A stretch of 64,000 nucleotides of DNA, taken from positions 15,780,347 through 15,844,346 of the forward strand of contig CATQJL010000316.1 of the NCBI GenBank assembly GCA_958299035.1. Direction: 5' to 3'. This DNA comes from Cylicocyclus nassatus (Eukaryota; Nematoda; Chromadorea; Rhabditida; Strongylidae). The notes beneath the pieces were generated by a model that was not told the DNA's origin, searched no databases, and saw only the letters and a list, made by a program, of their open reading frames with translations. Below are positions 33,751 through 45,900 of this stretch, piece by piece. How positions within the stretch are numbered: position 1 is the first letter of the stretch; every line of letters starts with the position of its first letter. A program made the position numbers and the translations under genes.

Positions 33751-34440
33751 CCGATTTTATCGATTTTTGCCAATTTTCGGGATTTCGCAACCTCCAGAAT
33801 ATCGATTCTGACGATTTTTGAGGTTTTGGAGTTTGCGAGATATCTAATTTATCGATTTTTGCCAATTTTCGGGTTTTTGCAACCTCCAGAATATCGATTT
33901 TATCGATTTTTGAGGTTTTGGAGTTTGCGAAATATCGAATTTATCAATTTTTGCCAATTCTCGGGATTTCGCGCCCCTCAGGATATCGATCTTTGCCAAT
34001 TTTCGGGTTTTTGCAACCTCCAGAATATCGATTTTATCGATTTTTGCCATTTTCGGGTTTTTGCAACCTCCAGAATATCGATTTTATCGATTTTTGAGGT
34101 TTTGGAGTTTGCGAAATATCGAATTTATCAATTTTTGCCAATTCTCGGGATTTCGCGCCCCTCAGGATATCGATCTTTGCCAATTTTCGGGTTTTTGCAA
34201 CCTCCACAATACCGATTTTATCGATTTTTGCCAATTTTCGGGATTTCGCAACCTCCAGAATATCGATTTTATCGATTTTTGAGGTTTTGGAGTTTGCGAA
34301 ATATCTAATTTATCGATTTTTGCCAATTTTCGGGATTTCGCGCCCTCCAGAATACCGATTTTATCGATTTTTGCCAATTTTCGGGTTTTTGCAACCTCAA
34401 GAATATCGATTCTAACTCTATAATATCGATTTTATCGCTT
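33751..34440. repeat. 51-bp-unit minisatellite with higher order
   Basis: The unit is built on ATCGATTTTATCGATTTTTG, CCAATTTTCGGG and GCAACCTCCAGAAT. Variant units with GAGGTTTTGGAGTTTGCGAA alternate, giving an approximately 181-bp higher-order period (compare 33983 with 34164). Because 51 is a multiple of 3, the array is open in frame for 196 codons as a periodic FYRFLPIFG peptide; I regard this as non-coding. The ATCGATTTTATCGATTTT core is shared with the repeat at 32413. Confidence 0.9.
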
Positions 34441-34449
34441 TTAAGCTGC

Positions 34450-34770
34450 AAACTGTAAGCCCCGCCCACTTTCGATGCTGCTATACACCCAATATATGAA
34501 TATTTCCTTCCAGCGACTCCATTTAGCCTTTATTTGGGCTTTCCTGCATGTAAATCAGCAGAATTGGAGAATTTTCGCATTTACACGCTTTATAGGGGTA
34601 AACTCTAAGCCCCTCCCACTTTTGATGCTGCTATACACCCAGTATATGAATATTTCCTTCCAGCGATTCCATTTAGCCTTTATTTGGGCTTTCCAGCATG
34701 TAATTCTGCAGAATTGAAGAATTACGAAATCCTACGCTTTATAGGTGTAAACTGTAAGCCACGCCCACTT
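34450..34770. repeat. 150-bp tandem repeat, about 2.1 copies
   Basis: AAACTGTAAGCC(C/A)CGCCCACTT or a close variant recurs at 34450, 34600 and 34749. GCTGCTATACACCCA and ATTTAGCCTTTATTTGGGCT recur at the same 149-150 bp spacing. Confidence 0.9.
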
Positions 34771-34782
34771 CTGACTCCTATC

Positions 34783-35041
34783 GTCGAGTCATTCGTAACT
34801 TAATATGCGTAGTGCACACTAAACACGTTAACTGACGAACAGCAAAACTAAAGCCTGCTCATTTTTAGTGATTTCTGCGTGTTTCCTTGTCTCTTTTGTT
34901 TTTGTTGGTTACATGTTAGTCACTTATTTCTACACTTGCTGGGCTAAAAAAATGTTTCACTGGAAAATTACCAGTACGAGTGCCGTCGTTAACAGGGCCT
35001 AGTGTGCAATCTCACACATTAAGTTACGAATGACTCGAGGT
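34783..35041. mobile_element. 259-bp TA-flanked MITE
   Basis: TCGAGTCATTCGTAACTTAA at the left end is mirrored exactly at about 35018-35038. TA flanks at 34781-34782 and 35042-35043. A second inner pair (CTAAACACGTTAAC / GTTAACAGGGCCTAG) supports the fold. It inserted at the end of the 150-bp tandem array. Confidence 0.75.
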
Positions 35042-36564
35042 TATATATCCAATACTTGTAAATTTCCTTCCGCTCACTTCATTTACACTTTGAACAAGTT
35101 ACAGACTTTTGAAAAATTCAACTTCAACCACGAAGAGCTGTCTTGTTGGGTCATCGATCAATTACCGGAGTGAGGGGTCGGCAAAAAAATTGCATCATGC
35201 ATCCATTCAACCTATAACAGCTCATAAATCGCTTCAAAGTGAGGATCGCGGCTAAAAAACTTGCACAGCTTCTCCTACGATGGTTTGCTTACCTTACACC
35301 AAAAATGATCCGAATATATTATTTTATCAACGATAAGTGATAAAATGATATTATCACTGGACAGCGGAGTTTTCAGAGTTTTTTTTCAAAGGAGTAAGCA
35401 AATGACGTTTCTAGAGCGTTCTGAGAGAACTTTCCAGGTTTTTCTAAATTGCTCATACATGCTTTTTCGAATTATGAAGATAAAATTTAATTTTTTATGA
35501 AAAATCATAACTCGATTCAGCTTGATCTGATTTAGCTCAAATTTGAATCCCAAGTAAGGCTTTTGAACAAGCATCTATTAGCAAAATCTTAGTTGCTTAG
35601 CTACGCTTAGTCGTAAGATCCACGATGAGCGCCATCGCCCCCCATGTGTCCCATGGCCCCCAAAGGGAGCAATGGCACACAACACTTATCCACTGTACGC
35701 CATTGCTCCCAATACATTGGAAGCGATAGCCCCCAAACACATACATGTATGGACATGTCCGTTCATGTCCATACATGTCCATACATTCGGGTCTATTTTT
35801 CAAAAAATGTGAGCGGTATTGTATCTATGTAAGACTACCTTGTAGACCATAGTGATTTAGTCATCTATTTATCCATGCAGTGCCTCGCATTTCCAGTTGA
35901 ACAGCAGTCACTGTACATTACAAGTTGTTTTCAAATCAAGTTCTTCGCAAATACACTAATTGATTGTCTTAACAGTAGATATGCTTTCTTTTCATTGATT
36001 TCGCGAAATGTGCTAATCAAATGGCATAAAGTATGGCATCAAGTACAACACAGCCTAGGAAACAAACAGCAGCGAATATCTATACTAAATAGAAGGAATA
36101 ACAATAAGTCGAACAGGCTGTCAAGGAAATGCCGCTGCTGTATGTACACGTCTCCATTGTTTCTTCTCTCACTTCGAGAAACACTTAATCAAATTCTCAT
36201 GGCACTGGCAAAAGATGCGACCACATGATTCTTCGAAATTATGAGCTAGAATAGACGAACTATAACAAAAAAACTTCAACTCAACAATGGCCATTACTTC
36301 TCTAGTACAAAAGATAACATACATACAAGTACAATCTATTTTTCCCTCCTGGTAAGAGTATTCGTAATATTCAAGAAAGCGAACGGCCAAACTTTCGCAT
36401 TTCGCTTCATCTCCTCTTCCACAATTCCAGTAGTAATCTTGGCAGCAACTAAATTATTCAAGTTCAACTGCTAGATACACGTCACGAAGTAATTTACTTT
36501 TGGAGCGTCTGGTTACTGAATCGGATATTGAAAATGACACATTTCGCTACCTGTAAATTTCTTA
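35042..36564. other. intergenic region
   Basis: No gene is supported. The stretch holds the solo Y fragment at 35741-35825 and a short dyad around CCATTGCTCCC/GGGAGCAATGG (35665-35710). The rest is AT-rich unique sequence. Confidence 0.5.
35741..35825. repeat. solo fragment of Y (ACATGT satellite edge)
   Basis: CATGTATGGACATGTCC, then TCCATACATTCGGGTCTA and TTTTTCAAAAAATG, matching the edge of the satellite in Y copies 2 and 4 with only a few changes. It shows that pieces of Y occur outside the palindrome. Confidence 0.8.
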
Positions 36565-37381
36565 CAAGGGAAGGATACTTAATCGCAGCGACGATTGGGT
36601 AAGCGGTGTATAACGCGTATACCATCCCCAGACGGTCATCTCTAAACCGCATTCTATATCTGCTATGACGTCGTTCTGGAGGAGTTATAAAGGATTTTTG
36701 GTGCAGTGGATAGTGGCTTGGACTGCGGAGCTAAACGTTGTGGGTTCGATTCCTCTGGGATGCCACCAGTTTTGCATTTTTGTAAATTTTAGCAGGCAAG
36801 CTGCAGAACCTGTCGACATCAAAAAATGTTCAAAAAATGTTAATTTTCGCAGAATGAAGCAATATATTTACATTTATTGGCACTGAACCACCGTCTAACC
36901 TAAAAACACTCGTTTTTAGCCTTTTTCATTGAATACTTTACCCATTTTTACATTGAAAAATTCCGAATTTATACTTAACATAGAGAGGAGCATTAAACTG
37001 TCAAAAATGGCGTCGTTATCGATTTTTTGATGCACAACATGTTAATCATCCATGTTCTATCCACAACTGGTCATCTCTTACTGAGTGTTTTTAGATTAGA
37101 CGGTGGTTCAGTGCCAATAAATGTAAAAATATTGCTTCATATTGTGAAAATCAATTTTTTTGATGTCGACAGGTTTTCAACTTGCCTGCTAAAACTTATA
37201 AAAATGCAAAACGGGTGGCATCTCTGAGAAATCGAACTCACGACGTCCAGCTCCGCAGTCCAAGCCACTATCCACTGCACCAAAAATCCTTCATAACTCC
37301 TCCAGAATGACGTCATAGCAGATATGGAATGTGTATACATCGCTTACCCAATCGTCACTGCGATCAAGTATCCTTCCCTTG
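36565..37381. mobile_element. 817-bp foldback with TTA duplication and tRNA-like arms
   Basis: The ends are CAAGGGAAGGATACTT and the complement, with TTA at 36562-36564 and 37382-37384. Arms of about 300-360 bp face each other around a loop at about 36925-37075. A 3-bp TTA duplication fits PIF/Harbinger-type mobilisation. Each arm contains a tRNA-like segment with Pol III promoter boxes. The two arms differ by many substitutions and an indel of about 36 bp. Confidence 0.8.
36693..36767 (+). pseudogene. tRNA-like segment, A box and B box present
   Basis: TGGTGCAGTGG (36699-36709) fits the A box and GGTTCGATTCC (36743-36753) is a perfect B box, at normal tRNA spacing. The alignment resembles tRNA-Arg, with loop CTGCGGA. 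The acceptor and anticodon stems do not pair properly, so this is not a functional tRNA. The opposing arm holds a decayed partner on the minus strand at about 37210-37287. Confidence 0.7.
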
Positions 37382-38028
37382 TTAAATCATACACATGAGA
37401 CAGAAAATCCGCATAATTATATTTCTATTTTCGGTAGTGAGCAAACTTACTGAACGAAAGTTATGCTTTTTTGTAGCCATTCTCAGGACTTTAAAAAAGC
37501 CGAGAATGCCGGCATCGACGAACAACAAAATCTGAAAAAAAGCTATCCACAATAAACCACGCATCCACTACACGCCATCGGCATAATACAATTTATATCA
37601 GTTTTTAAACAAATTAATTTAATGAAATTTTATGCTTTACGCTCTAGCTCACATTTTTTTCAAATATACATATGACGCTAGCACGTAAATAAACCATTAT
37701 CTGCACTTTTCAAAACGGATATAAAGTACAGTCAGTATAATGAGCAGTGGGGGACCGAGAAATTTCTTTAGAGTATGGAAGAGGGTGGTATCAGTTACGC
37801 CTATTAGAAGGGTAACAAGACTTTTGAAAAAAAAAGTGGCTGTAGCCAACCCTCCCTTCCCCTCTTCTCCAAAAAAATCTTCTACATAACTTATTTGAAT
37901 TTTCTAGCATTTAAGTTATTCTACATGTTAAAAGAAGTCAGTTGCACAAATTATTCATCTGGGAGTCATCGGAATTCGGCCGCACAATTCTGCAAGTACT
38001 TCTAAACTCATCAAAACCCGTAAACAAT

Positions 38029-38259
38029 TCATGTGCTTCTTTTGAAAAAGTTGCGCAGAGAATGTCTTTGTTGAAGTATGCACGGTTTTGCAGGCTTGAT
38101 GACATTCAGAGCTTCAAAATCAGCCTCTGCGTCGAGCTTTTGCGTTTTCAGGGCACCTGGATGGAGGACATTAGACGTTGTCTTTTGCGAAGATATGCCA
38201 CCAGAACACGCCGTACAACTATCATAAAGAACTCTTCTTAGCTTTCTTACCTTCTTACC
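38029..38259 (-). CDS. Met-less 76-residue frame, unrecognised
   Basis: Read right to left the frame is open from 38259 to TGA at 38029. It has a plausible globular composition, including KTQKLDAEADFEALNVIKP and HSLRNFFKRS. It has no ATG, so it would have to be an internal or terminal exon. A candidate acceptor (CCTCCATCCAG) lies inside it, and nearby upstream minus-strand frames (about 38340-38485) have a possible 53-bp intron. I could not join these in phase. It could be a small gene, or an unmodelled 3' exon of the bZIP gene upstream. Confidence 0.25.
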   Translation of the reverse strand, partial: GKKVRKLRRVLYDSCTACSGGISSQKTTSNVLHPGALKTQKLDAEADFEALNVIKPAKPCILQQRHSLRNFFKRST

Positions 38260-39603
38260 TCAAAAGTACACTGTAGCTGCGGAACGGCGAGAACCGTTGC
38301 GAGGCGAACGCCCGCCAATCCAGTTTTACTAGATAAAACTTATATCGACGGTCTTGACGCGAAATTTTGCCAGTCCAAACCATGCACTTTTTTCGGCTTT
38401 GTGATCGCCGCTTTTTACGTCTCTGTCTTCTTTTCCATTTCCTGTGAAATACCTCCATATTTCGCGAAGAATTTCTGCCTCCATTTCTAATTTGCCAAAG
38501 GTATGCTAAGAATTTTGGAAGGACAAACCAATTGGGTATAATATGATCTCAACTTTTATGGGTTTGTAGTATAACGACAATTCAACGACTTGTAAGATGC
38601 AATAGGAATTTTGACTTACATTATTTTTCAGATAGCAGTAGAACCGACAAATAGCAGAACTCAAGTTGCCCTTATTTTAATACTTTCTCCAGTATCGTAA
38701 ATTTGAGCGAAATCGGCAGACCGATTCGGAAACGAAAACAGGGAAAACAACAGCAAATCTTCATTGGGAAGACAATCAGTATACAACAAAAACAAACACA
38801 AATCTTATATTTTACTATAGAATTAAAAGTACTGTCATTTTACCAAAGGCATAACAACACTCGCAAAGCTGCTCAGAGATGGTGACATTTTCAAAACTAT
38901 TAAAAAATCAATTCTTCCTATTATAGTTACTAAAAACTAAATTTATCACATCATCTTTGTATTAAGAGCACTCTTCTTGAAGCAACGCATATAAAGTGCC
39001 CAAATGTATCACAGGGACAACAGCAATTGCACAATCATAATCATACATCAACACTCATAGAGATTGATTAGAACTGTGATATAGATATAATATCTTTCAA
39101 ACAATAATCTTGATATTATGCTTAGAGCACATAATTTCGCTAATATTAACACACGAAAAAAAAACATGAGAATGTGTTGAAAAAACAAAGAAAAGTGCCG
39201 TTCTTTCAATATCCAGCCGTTTAGAGAGATCACAAGGATGCCTTAAAGTTATGTAACGGCTGAACGACGTCCCTCTTCCGTAGGATGACACGAAAGTAAC
39301 GACTAATACACGCATTTTATCAAGCAGACCTGGGTCAGAGAGATGACCGAAGCACACAGTTGGGCCAAGCGATGGACACTATCACCAAACCGACTGTATG
39401 TTCAACCGCCTCTCATGGAAGAAAACAATTTGAAGGAGATAGAAGATGGTCGGACTTGCGATCGAAATGAACTGAAAAGAACAAGTTTTTTGGAATCAAT
39501 CACAAGGCTACCTTGTATTCGAAAATCTGATATATAAAGAATTGTTAGCTCAATTCAAAAATCTTCCAACAGCGGGAAACCGCGGCGGGAATCGAAGCGA
39601 ACG

Positions 39604-39690
39604 TCCCCAGATCTTGCACCTTCAGATTACTGGTTCCCTAGTTTGAAAAAAGAACTGCTATCCAGAATTGACAACAACCATCTTGCGTAA
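39604..39690 (+). pseudogene. mariner transposase relic
   Basis: The frame reads SPDLAPSDYWFPSLKKEL then RIDNN and a stop. SPDLAPSDY is the hallmark of the third catalytic-aspartate region of mariner-family transposases. Upstream sequence in frame does not continue the protein, so only a fragment remains. A relative may have supplied transposase for the TA-flanked MITEs; this is inference. Confidence 0.8.
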
Positions 39691-39921
39691 TCATGAGTTT
39701 GATTTCAAAAATTTTGAGGCCCATTCTTGCGTGGGGCTGCGCTCGAAAACGTCTGCGCTAGCGCCGTGCCGAAGGTGTACCAATCAATACGCGGCACGGC
39801 ACTGGAACGGCGCCGGCACAACGACTCTGAACTGCATAAGAAGCTTCTATACCTAGACTTGCCTCGATACCCTGAACTTCAATCTTCACCTGCAATAGCG
39901 ATAGTTTTCATGAAAATTTAC

Positions 39922-42900
39922 CTAATTATTCGCAGGAATGTCAGAGTGGGAAGGAGTAGTGCCCATCATGTCTTGAAGTTTCTTGACTTGCATCACTAGC
40001 TTCTGGTTTGACATTTCTAGCTGTCTAACGCGATCTAAAAAAATCACATAAAGTTGAAAAGAAAAAAGGCAGTTGTAATAATAACCATGGTTACAACAAC
40101 TATGAAGGAGTGCACAACCAAGGGTAGAGGAGCGAACACCTCAGTTAGGCACCGCCTCGGCGGACTACTGGCCCTGGCACGATGAATAACAGTAGGACGA
40201 AAGGACCAGCAGCCCGCGGAGGCGGTGCCTAATTGAGGTACTCGTTCCTCTAAACCACAACCAAAGATGATTGTAAATTGGGTAAATTAGATGCTAAAAA
40301 ATTAAAATAATCGACAAACTTACTTTTAAGATGTGTATTTTCGTTGAAATAAGCCTGACATCGAGATTCAAGCGTATCCATGTACTCTTTCCGTTTACGA
40401 CGTGACTCTTGGGCGGAAAGCTGAAATGACGCGCTACACTGTGTTTGAAATCAACAAAAGCAGACTAGTGCTTACTCTAATTAATGAAACAGATTGATTG
40501 CATAAAGGCATGAATGGACTGAAGCGAACACCAACAAGTCCCATTCAAATCATTCCAATCGAACTAGCTCATTCCATTACAAATGCTAGAACGCTCACCT
40601 TATTTTTGATCTTTCTTCTCACAATCTTCAGCGACTCTTCTTCCGCTTTTGACAATGGAAGACGAGTGGGTATCTAAGATTAAGGAAACTTGTACAGCGT
40701 ATGTTCTACTCAGAAGCTTTCAGAGAAAGCCCTGGAAGCATTGATTTAATATACCGGGTAACCTTCTTGAACAAGAGTTCTTTTCTCTTCGGGTGTGAGC
40801 TGCACGGGTCCCTGACTGCGCGGATCCTGCAAATGCAAGATTCTCTCAACGATCAAAAGTCCCTACTTATGAATGACCAGCTTTCTGACCAAAACTATCC
40901 ACTCAAAAGGGATGATGATTGCGAAAACTAGATCAATAAAAAAGCGAAAAGATCGAAAAAAAATATAGCTCAAGATGTGTACTCTCTAGCTAATCAAGTT
41001 TTGCCAGATTTAGAAGAAATGATAATATTCTTATATTGATTAAGGCCTATGGTACATGCGAAAGTCCCCAATTTGTCAAAATACCCACAAATTTTTTTCT
41101 GAAATTGTTTCGATGGTCAACTTAACCACTTTCTCGGTAAAACTATAGAGGATCATAACTTCTAAATCCAGTGAAAGTTGGGTTATGAATGGGCTAATAC
41201 CGTAGCCTATGCTAGGCGTAGCGTGGGATACTGTAACTCCAGGCGCCTCTGATTGGTCAGCATGCGCATAGGCGCAGGATACATCGTTCATGTTCATGGA
41301 TCTACATTTTTTCATGCATTTTTTGCATTTTTTCATGAATTCGTACCTGATCAGTGATAAGCCTCTGACGTACAGCCATTTCATGCATTTTGCTTCGTGA
41401 TTTTAGCTGCTGTTGTGCTACAGCCAAACCATTGATGGAGCCTTCAAGAAAAAAAATCAGAGATTTTTATTACTTTAACTCCACAGCCTTCACTCACTAG
41501 TATTACTCGAAAATGACATTCCAGTAGTCCCATCGTATACTAAATTTCCACTCATCACTCCATTAGCTGGGGAACTACGATCGGAAGTGGGTGGCGAGGG
41601 AGTACGATCATCCATGGCTACAAAAGATATTGCTAAAACATACGCTAGCTCAAAACGCACTTTCTGCTCCAAGAACAAATTTTTACACTCACTGTCGAAA
41701 AATGTGAGAGTCTCATGTGTAGCAACAGCGTTTAGCGTGGAAAGAGGAGAGTTTGGCTGGTGCAGGGTTGATACCAACATCTGATGACCATTTTGTTGGC
41801 CTTGCTAAAAGCAATTTTTCCGCAAATAATGAACACTTACATGAGGATTTGAAAAGTACCTGGTGTATGGCCATCTGTTGGGAAAAATGGCTCACTGGCG
41901 GTAGAGGGCTGTGCTGTTGCGTGATGGTCCCCGAAGGGAACATTTGCCCAAAAGGGCTCCTAGAATAACTAGTCAGTAATTATAATCGCACACAACTCTA
42001 GGGGATTTGTAGCAAAGCGAAAAAAAGATTCACTAGGGATTTGAAAATGGTTGTGCAGAATCGACATACTGCGTCGAGCACGCAAGAGGACTAAAATTGC
42101 GCAGATGAGTAAACATAGCAGACAGAATAAGCTTGTTCCTGACATGAAATTTTCATCGACTACTTTTTCGTTCGTTTCCAAATTTGGAAATATGCAAAGG
42201 CGCCGATCGCTAGAACTATGTTAAGCTCGCCCCGTATTTGAAAAATGTCGAAAAACAATTTCATAGTTTTTGCGGAATGCTTGTTTATTTCCTAAAGTAG
42301 ACGTAAGTATAAAGTATGAGTAAGTATAAGTAAAACAAACTAATTTTCTTAGTGGAATTTGTTTCTTTTGTAAATTCTTAGATATTTGTTTCTTTCGTGA
42401 ATTTTTTTGTAAATTTCACATAGTTCGGGTTATAGAGTAAAAAGTTTAACAATTTCACTCGAGCTCCATTTAATAAGTACATAGTGGTAGATTCCATAAA
42501 GAACAAAAGCAAACAAAGTCAATACTGGTTTTTCCTACGTAAAGCTAACATTTTGATGAACAATAGACTGAGCAGCACAGGTTCGATGTGCTACCGTACT
42601 TTGAACATAATGACGCTTTCGTTATTCTGCTACTAATTCGAAATTGATAGGAAACAAGAAGGATAATCGGCTTTTTTTAGGAAAATAGCGAAGCGCGAAT
42701 ATCGCCTGAAAAAAGGCTGTGAATAACTCGAATGGATAGTGTTTAGAGGGGCTAATGGACATGTATGGATTTATCGTTCGTCAGGGGAGCTAATGGATAC
42801 GAACTCGATGTTTGCTTAGAAGCAGCTGATTATCTAATTCACTCAATACTCGCGATATCCATCCTCATAATTTATAAAAATTGCGATAATATGAAAAGAA

Positions 42901-45900
42901 AGTGTTCTGAAATTAATAAGCATGTCGACTCAAGCATTAGATCACAAATCACAAAAAAAGAAGTTTGAGATTTTCGAAAAAAAAGCATTTGCTCGCTGAA
43001 TCGACAGCAGTTCGATACTGCATTAGCAGCCTACCTAGATAATACTCACTCTAAAAAGTACAGTTTACGGCTTTTTCGTGAAAAATTCGAGACAGAAAAT
43101 TTTGCCTCACCTTACTTGTTTCATAAATTAGAGGCGATATTGTCTACTCAAACAGAAAAAACAAATTTCTCTTTTTAAAGCGAAACATTTGCGATCTTAT
43201 GTTGAAGGCAGCTTTACAAATTTTATGAAGAAGAGTTAAAGTGGACTTTTGCCTTTGTGGAATGCACATCTGATTGAAACACTGTGTTGTATGAGCCGTT
43301 TTCTTCACCAAAGATAAAGTTGAAGAAAAAATGGTGCTGATAAGGTATGACTGACTATCTGACTCAGACTTCGAAAGTGTCTGTTTAGGCAGGCACATGC
43401 CGATAATAGGAATCTAGACCTAAAGCGATTTTTTTCTCCAAGAGGATTAGCAATTCTTGGGCATTTCTGCTCTAGTAATGGCTGTGTGCGGCCGAATATA
43501 CTACAGCAATTTAGTAAATCACAAAACTCAACGCTTTTCGAAAATACAATTCCGCTACGCGCCTCATACATTCATGAGCATTTTCAATTTGGGGTTAAGA
43601 AAAGACCCTAGTGAGCACTCTTTCAAAATTCTGCATCGTTCAAAATGAGAAGATGAGCAAACTAAGCCTTACATCTACACTCGCTGAAAAATAAGACCAT
43701 CTCTATATGAACATACATTTTCTCTCTAATTTGAATTTCAGCATCAAAACACTAAATTATCGCACTTGAATTAGAGCAGCCTTGCTACAGAGGTTGTATC
43801 CTAGCAACATCGAAAAACACTTGCCTAAGGCTATTATAATTCATGTCAGGAAATGGCCAAACTATGCGTTTTGACACTAATGTCTAAGCGACGCAGTTTG
43901 AATACAGTAGGTTTGAACTGGAAGCTATATTCGTTTCTAGAAAATTTCGGATTTGCTGCACGTTTCGGGAAAAAGAAAAAAACTTGAAAATGCTGTAGCA
44001 TCTGCTCTGGCCACCCTATGTAAAAGACGAGGAGAAAATTTGTGTCAAAGACTATCGCTCGACTGCTTGCAAAGAATAAGCAGCTCTAATTTTGAATCCC
44101 ACTGTGATGCAGTCAATTAACCTTGGAAGGCTTCGAGAAGTAGAATATGGCAATACAATCTCTGCCAAGCTTTATAAAGCTCCTAGGTCTCAACGCAAAA
44201 ATCGTAGCATTGTGCACCTATATCCGAAAAAAAAAAACAACAACAGCTACTGTAGTTACTCAAACGTTTCACGTGGAAATAGAGTAGTGAGAAGTGAGAT
44301 GTTGATAATAAAAATGCATTGTTAAACACATTTTTGTCACTCTCTCAAAGCTTGCTTAGTTTGTGGATGAGTTGACAGAACCTACGTATCGTAAAATTAG
44401 AATAGAAATCTCATAAATTTGCATCGGAAATTTAGGTGACGAAGTAACCTTTGATTCAACAGGCTTGGCGGCTGGAAGGCGGGGCTTTGTGACCTAATTA
44501 AGGCCGCTCGCCCCCGCGACGCAATCTGCGTCTCTCCCGCGCGCGTGCTCTCTACTCATTATCTAGCCTCAATTAGGTCACAAAACCCCGCCTTCCAGCC
44601 ATCAAGCCGGTTGAATCAAAGAGTATGTGAAAGTCATTTAGAATCTTTAAAAGCATTCTGAAACATTCGCAATTTGCGATAGAATAAAATGAAAAGGGTG
44701 AGGCATCCGTAAAAGTTTACATAAGGTATTTGGAGTCGTTACCAAAAATATGTCAAAGCTAATCACTTATTGGGCCTTCGATCATTAGTCTGTTTCTTTT
44801 TAAATCGAATATTTGATATGATAAAGCCATCATTTCCGGTATTATTATAACGCTATCGATCGACTGAGTTGGATACACAAATCACAATATGATATATCAA
44901 AGCAACAGCGTTTCCAGCTCAGAAAATATTTTAGGAATGTCCCGTCCTATTACTTTTGTATATAAGCCTGTATTCGAAAAAAGCGGATTTACACGAAGAA
45001 CTTGTAGAAAATATTAGAAGACTTTAACCTCATACTCTAGGCCGAATTTGGACTTGGTGACCGCACGGAAGTACTTTGAAAGTGCTATATGAGGGGTTGA
45101 TTGTCGATAATGGCTGACAAATTCGTAGCGCGGCGAAACTGCTAGAAAGATAAGCCTGTTCAAATACTGGAGGCATAAACTGCCCTATAGTTTCTTATCA
45201 GCGCAGAAACACTTTCGCAAGCATACTGGCAACTTTTAATCAAGGAAATTGCGACTCACCCGTTGCTACTGGTTGGACTGTTCAGGAATGGATGCATATT
45301 GCTGCTGAACGGGATGCAGAAGGACAGATCAACTCCAAGGTTGTCTTTCATATCGGGGCTCGATAGTGAAGATGATGGGCTTCCGGATGATGATCCGTGA
45401 TAGTCTGAAAAGATTCACTTGTATGTAGAAGTAATTTTGATTGTTTGATCTACAAGACGGAAGGAGAGAGTAATTGCAGAAGACCAATATTGTGGTGAAG
45501 TAGATTTGATAGATTATGCTTATTTTTAACTTAAAGTTAGGTTTGAAGTTCAACATAATTCGCAAAGTTCGATGAATATCGAATTGCATTATCTGGAAAG
45601 TGTACTGCCCATGACATCTCATCAATAAGTCATTATATTTCTTCAAATTTTCCTAAACTGCGTCCAGATCAATCCGTGCCAGCTCCGAGCCAGCGCCGTG
45701 CTAGCGCTGTACCGAATCTCAAGATTGGTATGGAACGCGAGCGTGGATTCCGGCACGACGCTAGCACGGCGCTGGCACGGCGTCGCGGCATCGCTCCTGC
45801 ACAAGGACAACTGCCAACGTCGCCTTAGTTTTTCAGAAAGGCAATGAAGGAGATTATCAGTTTCCATAGATGTTGCGAAATTACTGACAGTCTTAAAATG

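Noticed and set aside
33718..34308. 196-codon frame with repeated FYRFLPIFG peptide
   Set aside because: It is produced by the 51-bp minisatellite, whose period is a multiple of three; open frames occur on the opposite strand too.
36693..36767. Functional tRNA gene
   Set aside because: The A and B boxes fit, but the anticodon and acceptor stems do not pair and the segment lies in a foldback arm, so it is a tRNA-derived relic.
41969..42181. 70-codon frame with a hydrophobic segment just upstream of bZIP exon 3
   Set aside because: It ends before the exon-3 acceptor with stops in frame and cannot splice to it in phase. It is probably intronic chance.
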